DNA of 64,000 nucleotides from positions 473,790 to 537,789 of the forward strand of contig OZ237776.1 of NCBI GenBank assembly GCA_965178125.1, in the 5' to 3' direction. Position numbers and translations under genes: made by a program. The stretch comes from Bilabrum cf. latius (taxonomy: Eukaryota; Bigyra: Bicosoecida; Bigyra; Bicosoecida). Numbering within the stretch: position 1 is the stretch's first letter; every line of letters begins with the position of its first letter. This document shows positions 61,794 to 64,000 of the stretch, one piece after another. A model generated the notes under the pieces. That model was not told the DNA's origin. It saw nothing but the letters and a program-made list of their open reading frames with translations, and ran no database searches.

Positions 61794-61877
61794 GGTTAGG
61801 GTTAGGGTTAGGGTTAGGGTTAGGGTTAGGGTTAGGGTTAGGGTTAGGGTTAGGGTTAGGGTTAGGGTTAGGGTTAG
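41521..61877 (+). repeat. Higher-order array: 11 units of [8 x 155-bp satellite + telomeric tract]
   Basis: Units start (ATCTAATATAAAG leader) at 41521, 43606, 45643, 47500, 49351, 51202, 53053, 54904, 56743, 58600 and 60463; spacings are 2085, 2037, 1857, four of 1851, 1839, 1857 and 1863 bp. Each unit has a unique leader with an A8T4 motif, eight 155-bp monomers (about 1,290 bp), then about 555-765 bp of TTAGGG. Every tract carries one TTTAGGG after three repeats and one TTTTAGG interruption about 170-190 bp in. The first monomer (GAGGACCG) and third monomer (GGACCACAACAGG) have diagnostic variants in every unit. All telomeric repeats keep the outward orientation. The last unit is truncated at 61877. 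Confidence 0.97.
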
Positions 61878-62002
61878 CGCAGGTGTGGGGGGCAACTGTC
61901 GGGATTTGGATATTTGAAAAAGCAAAGAGGGGTGCCGTTGCGTTTTTCTGGCCTGTGCCGGGCTTGGTGGGCAGGGTGCGAGGGCGCAATGAGGAGGGGA
62001 CG
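61878..62002. other. Start of alphaproteobacterial sequence (chimeric junction at 61877/61878)
   Basis: The telomeric repeat stops inside a repeat (GGGTTAG then CGCAGG) and bacterial-type sequence begins with no shared motif. It includes GATATTTGAAAAAGCAAAGAG, very like 62880-62899 (GATATTTAGGAAAGCAAAGAG without a gap), an intergenic motif I recognise from Rhodobacterales genomes. Confidence 0.85.
61991..61999 (+). promoter_or_regulatory. Ribosome binding site of the crotonase gene
   Basis: GAGGAGGGG lies 3 bases before the ATG at 62003. It supports that start and bacterial origin. Confidence 0.6.
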
Positions 62003-62773
62003 ATGGAACGGGTTGTGGTCGAGATCGAGGCGGGGGTCGCGCAAGTGCGCCTGAACCGTCCTGACAAGAAGAACGCGGTGGATATTGCCATGGCCGAAGC
62101 GATTGTCGCGGCGGGGCAGGGCCTGCGCGACGCGGATATTCGCGCGGTGGTGCTGTCGGGGGCAGGGGGCGCGTTTTGTGCGGGCCTCGATGTGATGAGT
62201 TTCGCGCAACTGGCCCAACCGGACATGCTGGCGCGGTTCATGGCGCGCAGCCATGACGACTGTAATCTGATGCAAGAGGTCGCGATGATCTGGCAGCGGC
62301 TCGACGTGCCGGTGATCGCGGCCTTGCAGGGGGTGGCCTATGGCGCCGGGTTTCAGATGGCGCTGGGCGCGGATATTCGGATCGCGGCCCCGGACACGAA
62401 GCTGGCGATCATGGAGATGAAATGGGGGCTGATCCCCGATATGGGCGGGATGGTGTTGCTGCCACGCCTGACGCGGTCGGACGTTATTCGGCGCATGACC
62501 TATACCGCGCGGCCCATTGATGGGGAGCAGGCCGAACGCTGGGGGCTGGTAACGGAGCTTGCCGAAGATTCGGTTGCGGCGGCCACGCAGATGGCGGCAG
62601 AGATCGCTGGCAAAGGGCCGAACGCGATCAAGGCCGCCAAGCGCCTGATCGGACTGGCCGAGACGGCGGGGCGCGCGGAGGTATTGCTGGCTGAGAGCGC
62701 CGAGCAAAAGGCCCTGATCGGGCAGGCCGAGCAGATGGGCATCATCGCGGCCAATATGGCGCGCGGGGGCTGA
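62003..62773 (+). CDS. Enoyl-CoA hydratase/isomerase family protein (crotonase), bacterial
   Basis: 256 aa, ATG 62003 to TGA. Crotonase fold: VRLNRPDKKNAVD at the N-terminus, SGAGGAFCAGLDV and QGVAYGAGFQMALGADIRIA forming the CoA-binding and oxyanion sites, KWGLIPDMGGMVLLPRL, and the C-terminal helix with KGPNAIKAAKRLI. Members hydrate or isomerise acyl-CoA in beta-oxidation and related paths; the exact substrate is not evident. Intronless, with a ribosome binding site, so clearly bacterial and probably from a Rhodobacterales associate rather than the host. Confidence 0.93.
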   Translation: MERVVVEIEAGVAQVRLNRPDKKNAVDIAMAEAIVAAGQGLRDADIRAVVLSGAGGAFCAGLDVMSFAQLAQPDMLARFMARSHDDCNLMQEVAMIWQRLDVPVIAALQGVAYGAGFQMALGADIRIAAPDTKLAIMEMKWGLIPDMGGMVLLPRLTRSDVIRRMTYTARPIDGEQAERWGLVTELAEDSVAAATQMAAEIAGKGPNAIKAAKRLIGLAETAGRAEVLLAESAEQKALIGQAEQMGIIAANMARGG

Positions 62774-62784
62774 GAGAACAGACA

Positions 62785-62819
62785 AAAGCCCCCCAACGTG
62801 CTGCCAAGTGGGGGGCTTT
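62785..62819. terminator. Rho-independent terminator, probably bidirectional
   Basis: Perfect 10-bp stem AAAGCCCCCC / GGGGGGCTTT around a 15-base loop, 11 bp after the crotonase stop. It lies between two convergent genes and has T- or A-rich ends, so it can serve both. Confidence 0.85.
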
Positions 62820-62902
62820 CAAAAGAGCTTGATCGCGCGTGTCACGATCCGCGCCGAAAGGAAGATGCCTCCGGCGGGGATATTTAGGAAAGCAAAGAGC
62901 GG

Positions 62903-64000
62903 CTAGCCGATCTCGGCCAAGCGGGCGAGGGCGGCTTTGAGTTTGGCCTCCTCGGCCTCTTTCTGGGCCAGCAGCTCGCGGTTCTCGGCCACGACCTCAT
63001 CCGGCGCGCTCGCGACGAATTTGGGGTTGTTGAGACGGCCCCTGAGGCCCCCTAGGTCCTTGGCGAGCTTGCCCATGGCCTTTTCCAGCCGCGCCTTTTC
63101 CTCGTCTACGTCGATCAGATCGGCGAGCGGCAAGCAGAAGGTGGCGCCCTCGACTGCGATGGTGACGCTGCCTTTGGGCAGGGTGTCCACCGGGGTCAGG
63201 CTTTCGATGCGCGCGAGGCGTTTGATCATCGTCTCGTTGTTGGTCCAGGCGGTTTGGCCGGCCTCGCTCAGCTCAAGGCACTGCATATGGACCTTGAGGC
63301 CCACAGGCACGTGCATTTCTCCGCGTGCGGAGCGGACGTTTTCGATCAGGCTGATCACCCAGTTCATCTCGCGGCTCGCGGCCTCGTCGGTCAGATCGGC
63401 GGCGGCATATGTCGGCCAATCGCCATGCACGAGCATTTTCTGGCGGCTCGCAAGGGTGCCCCAAAGCTCTTCGGTGATGAACGGCATAAACGGATGCGCC
63501 ATCAGCAAGCACTGGTCGAGCACCCATGCCATGGTCTGGCGCGTTTCCTCTTTTTGCGCGTCGGTGCCGTCGAGCAGCAGGGGCTTCGACAGCTCCACAT
63601 ACCAATCGCAGACCGTGCCCCACACGAAGCTGTAAAGCGCGCTGGCGGCGTCGTTGAAGCGGTAGGCGTGGAGCGCCTCGTCGATGACCTCGCGCGTTTT
63701 CGCGGTCTCGCCGATGATCCAGCGGTTGACCGTCTCGGTGCAGGCGTCGGGCTTGGTGGTCGCGCCCTCATAGGCACCGTTCATTTCGGCAAACCGGCAG
63801 GCGTTCCACAGCTTCGTGCCGAAGTTGCGATAGCCTGCGATGCGGTCTTTGCTGAGCTTGAGAACCCCGCCGATGGAGGCCATGGAGGCGTTGGTAAACC
63901 GCAGCGCATCGGCCCCGTATTCGTCAACGATCTCAAGCGGGTCGATGACGTTGCCGGTGGTCTTGGACATTTTCTTGCCCTTCTCGTCGCGCACGAGCTG
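62903..64000 (-). CDS. valS: Valyl-tRNA synthetase, C-terminal part (cut by window edge)
   Basis: The frame continues past the right edge (reads [17 protein letters not shown] at its start). KMSKT is the class I KMSKS loop. [50 protein letters not shown] and [11 protein letters not shown] are the ValRS anticodon-binding region, and the C-terminal coiled-coil arm ([20 protein letters not shown]) is present. About 365 residues are visible. It stops at TAG (62905-62903) with homology complete, so here UAG is a true stop, unlike in the nuclear genes to the left. Confidence 0.96.
   Translation of the reverse strand, partial: QLVRDEKGKKMSKTTGNVIDPLEIVDEYGADALRFTNASMASIGGVLKLSKDRIAGYRNFGTKLWNACRFAEMNGAYEGATTKPDACTETVNRWIIGETAKTREVIDEALHAYRFNDAASALYSFVWGTVCDWYVELSKPLLLDGTDAQKEETRQTMAWVLDQCLLMAHPFMPFITEELWGTLASRQKMLVHGDWPTYAAADLTDEAASREMNWVISLIENVRSARGEMHVPVGLKVHMQCLELSEAGQTAWTNNETMIKRLARIESLTPVDTLPKGSVTIAVEGATFCLPLADLIDVDEEKARLEKAMGKLAKDLGGLRGRLNNPKFVASAPDEVVAENRELLAQKEAEEAKLKAALARLAEIG

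Noticed and set aside
41569-61925. Dozens of overlapping 71- to 123-aa ORFs on both strands of the satellite
   Set aside because: They repeat with the 155-bp period, overlap on both strands, and start and stop at the same satellite positions; no independent coding evidence.
61874-62785. 303-aa minus-strand ORF opposite the crotonase gene
   Set aside because: Antisense shadow of a high-GC bacterial gene running into telomeric repeat.
62003-64000. Horizontal transfer of valS and crotonase into the host
   Set aside because: No eukaryotic features, intact bacterial signals, abrupt edge at a telomeric repeat, and a TAG stop incompatible with the host code; contamination or chimerism is simpler.
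1-64000. tRNA genes, especially a Gln tRNA with CUA anticodon
   Set aside because: I looked for T-loop-like GGTTCGAATCC patterns and found none with a foldable cloverleaf; absence by eye is weak evidence.

Overview
The first 40.3 kb is the end of a nuclear chromosome of a unicellular eukaryote. Genes are GC-rich with short GT-AG introns (50-600 bp), there is a hAT transposon relic, and the chromosome finishes in a TTAGGG telomere running outward. Sulfatases, a TRP channel, a PP2A B''-type subunit and co-assembled marine Rhodobacterales DNA would suit a marine alga or similar protist, but the lineage cannot be fixed from this window.

The main result is that UAG is a sense codon here, almost certainly glutamine. 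Eleven nuclear genes (about 8,700 codons) contain 35 in-frame UAG codons. Protein homology, membrane segments and reading frame all continue across them. The genes end only in UGA (9) or UAA (2), never UAG. Several UAGs fall where the protein family has a conserved Gln: the GLQH motif of arylsulfatase B and the MFQH motif of TRPV-type channels. Others sit inside Gln runs. Read with the standard code, each of these genes breaks into apparently unrelated ORFs.

Layout. 1-9.8 kb: a MINDY-type deubiquitinase, a secreted clan GH-A-like hydrolase, an arylsulfatase-B-like sulfatase and an ABHD/YheT-type hydrolase. 9.8-17.5 kb: gene-poor, with a 3 x 179 bp repeat, a decayed OTU gene and a 1,424-bp hAT element with perfect 8-bp target duplications. 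17.5-39.8 kb: an orphan multipass membrane protein, an iduronate-2-sulfatase-like protein lacking its catalytic Cys, an ankyrin-TRPV-like channel, a 2,793-residue PP2A B''-like protein, a small two-exon gene, coronin, and nucleoside diphosphate kinase less than 0.6 kb from the telomere.

39.9-61.9 kb: 50-bp subtelomeric repeats, 1.2 kb of pure TTAGGG, then eleven head-to-tail units of about 1.85 kb. Each unit holds eight copies of a 155-bp satellite followed by a telomeric tract with fixed variant repeats. This looks like recombination-type (rolling-circle or ALT-like) telomere extension, or an assembly of such material.

61.9-64 kb: an abrupt switch to alphaproteobacterial (Rhodobacterales) DNA, with a crotonase-family gene, a terminator and the 3' part of valS. 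This is best explained as a chimeric join.
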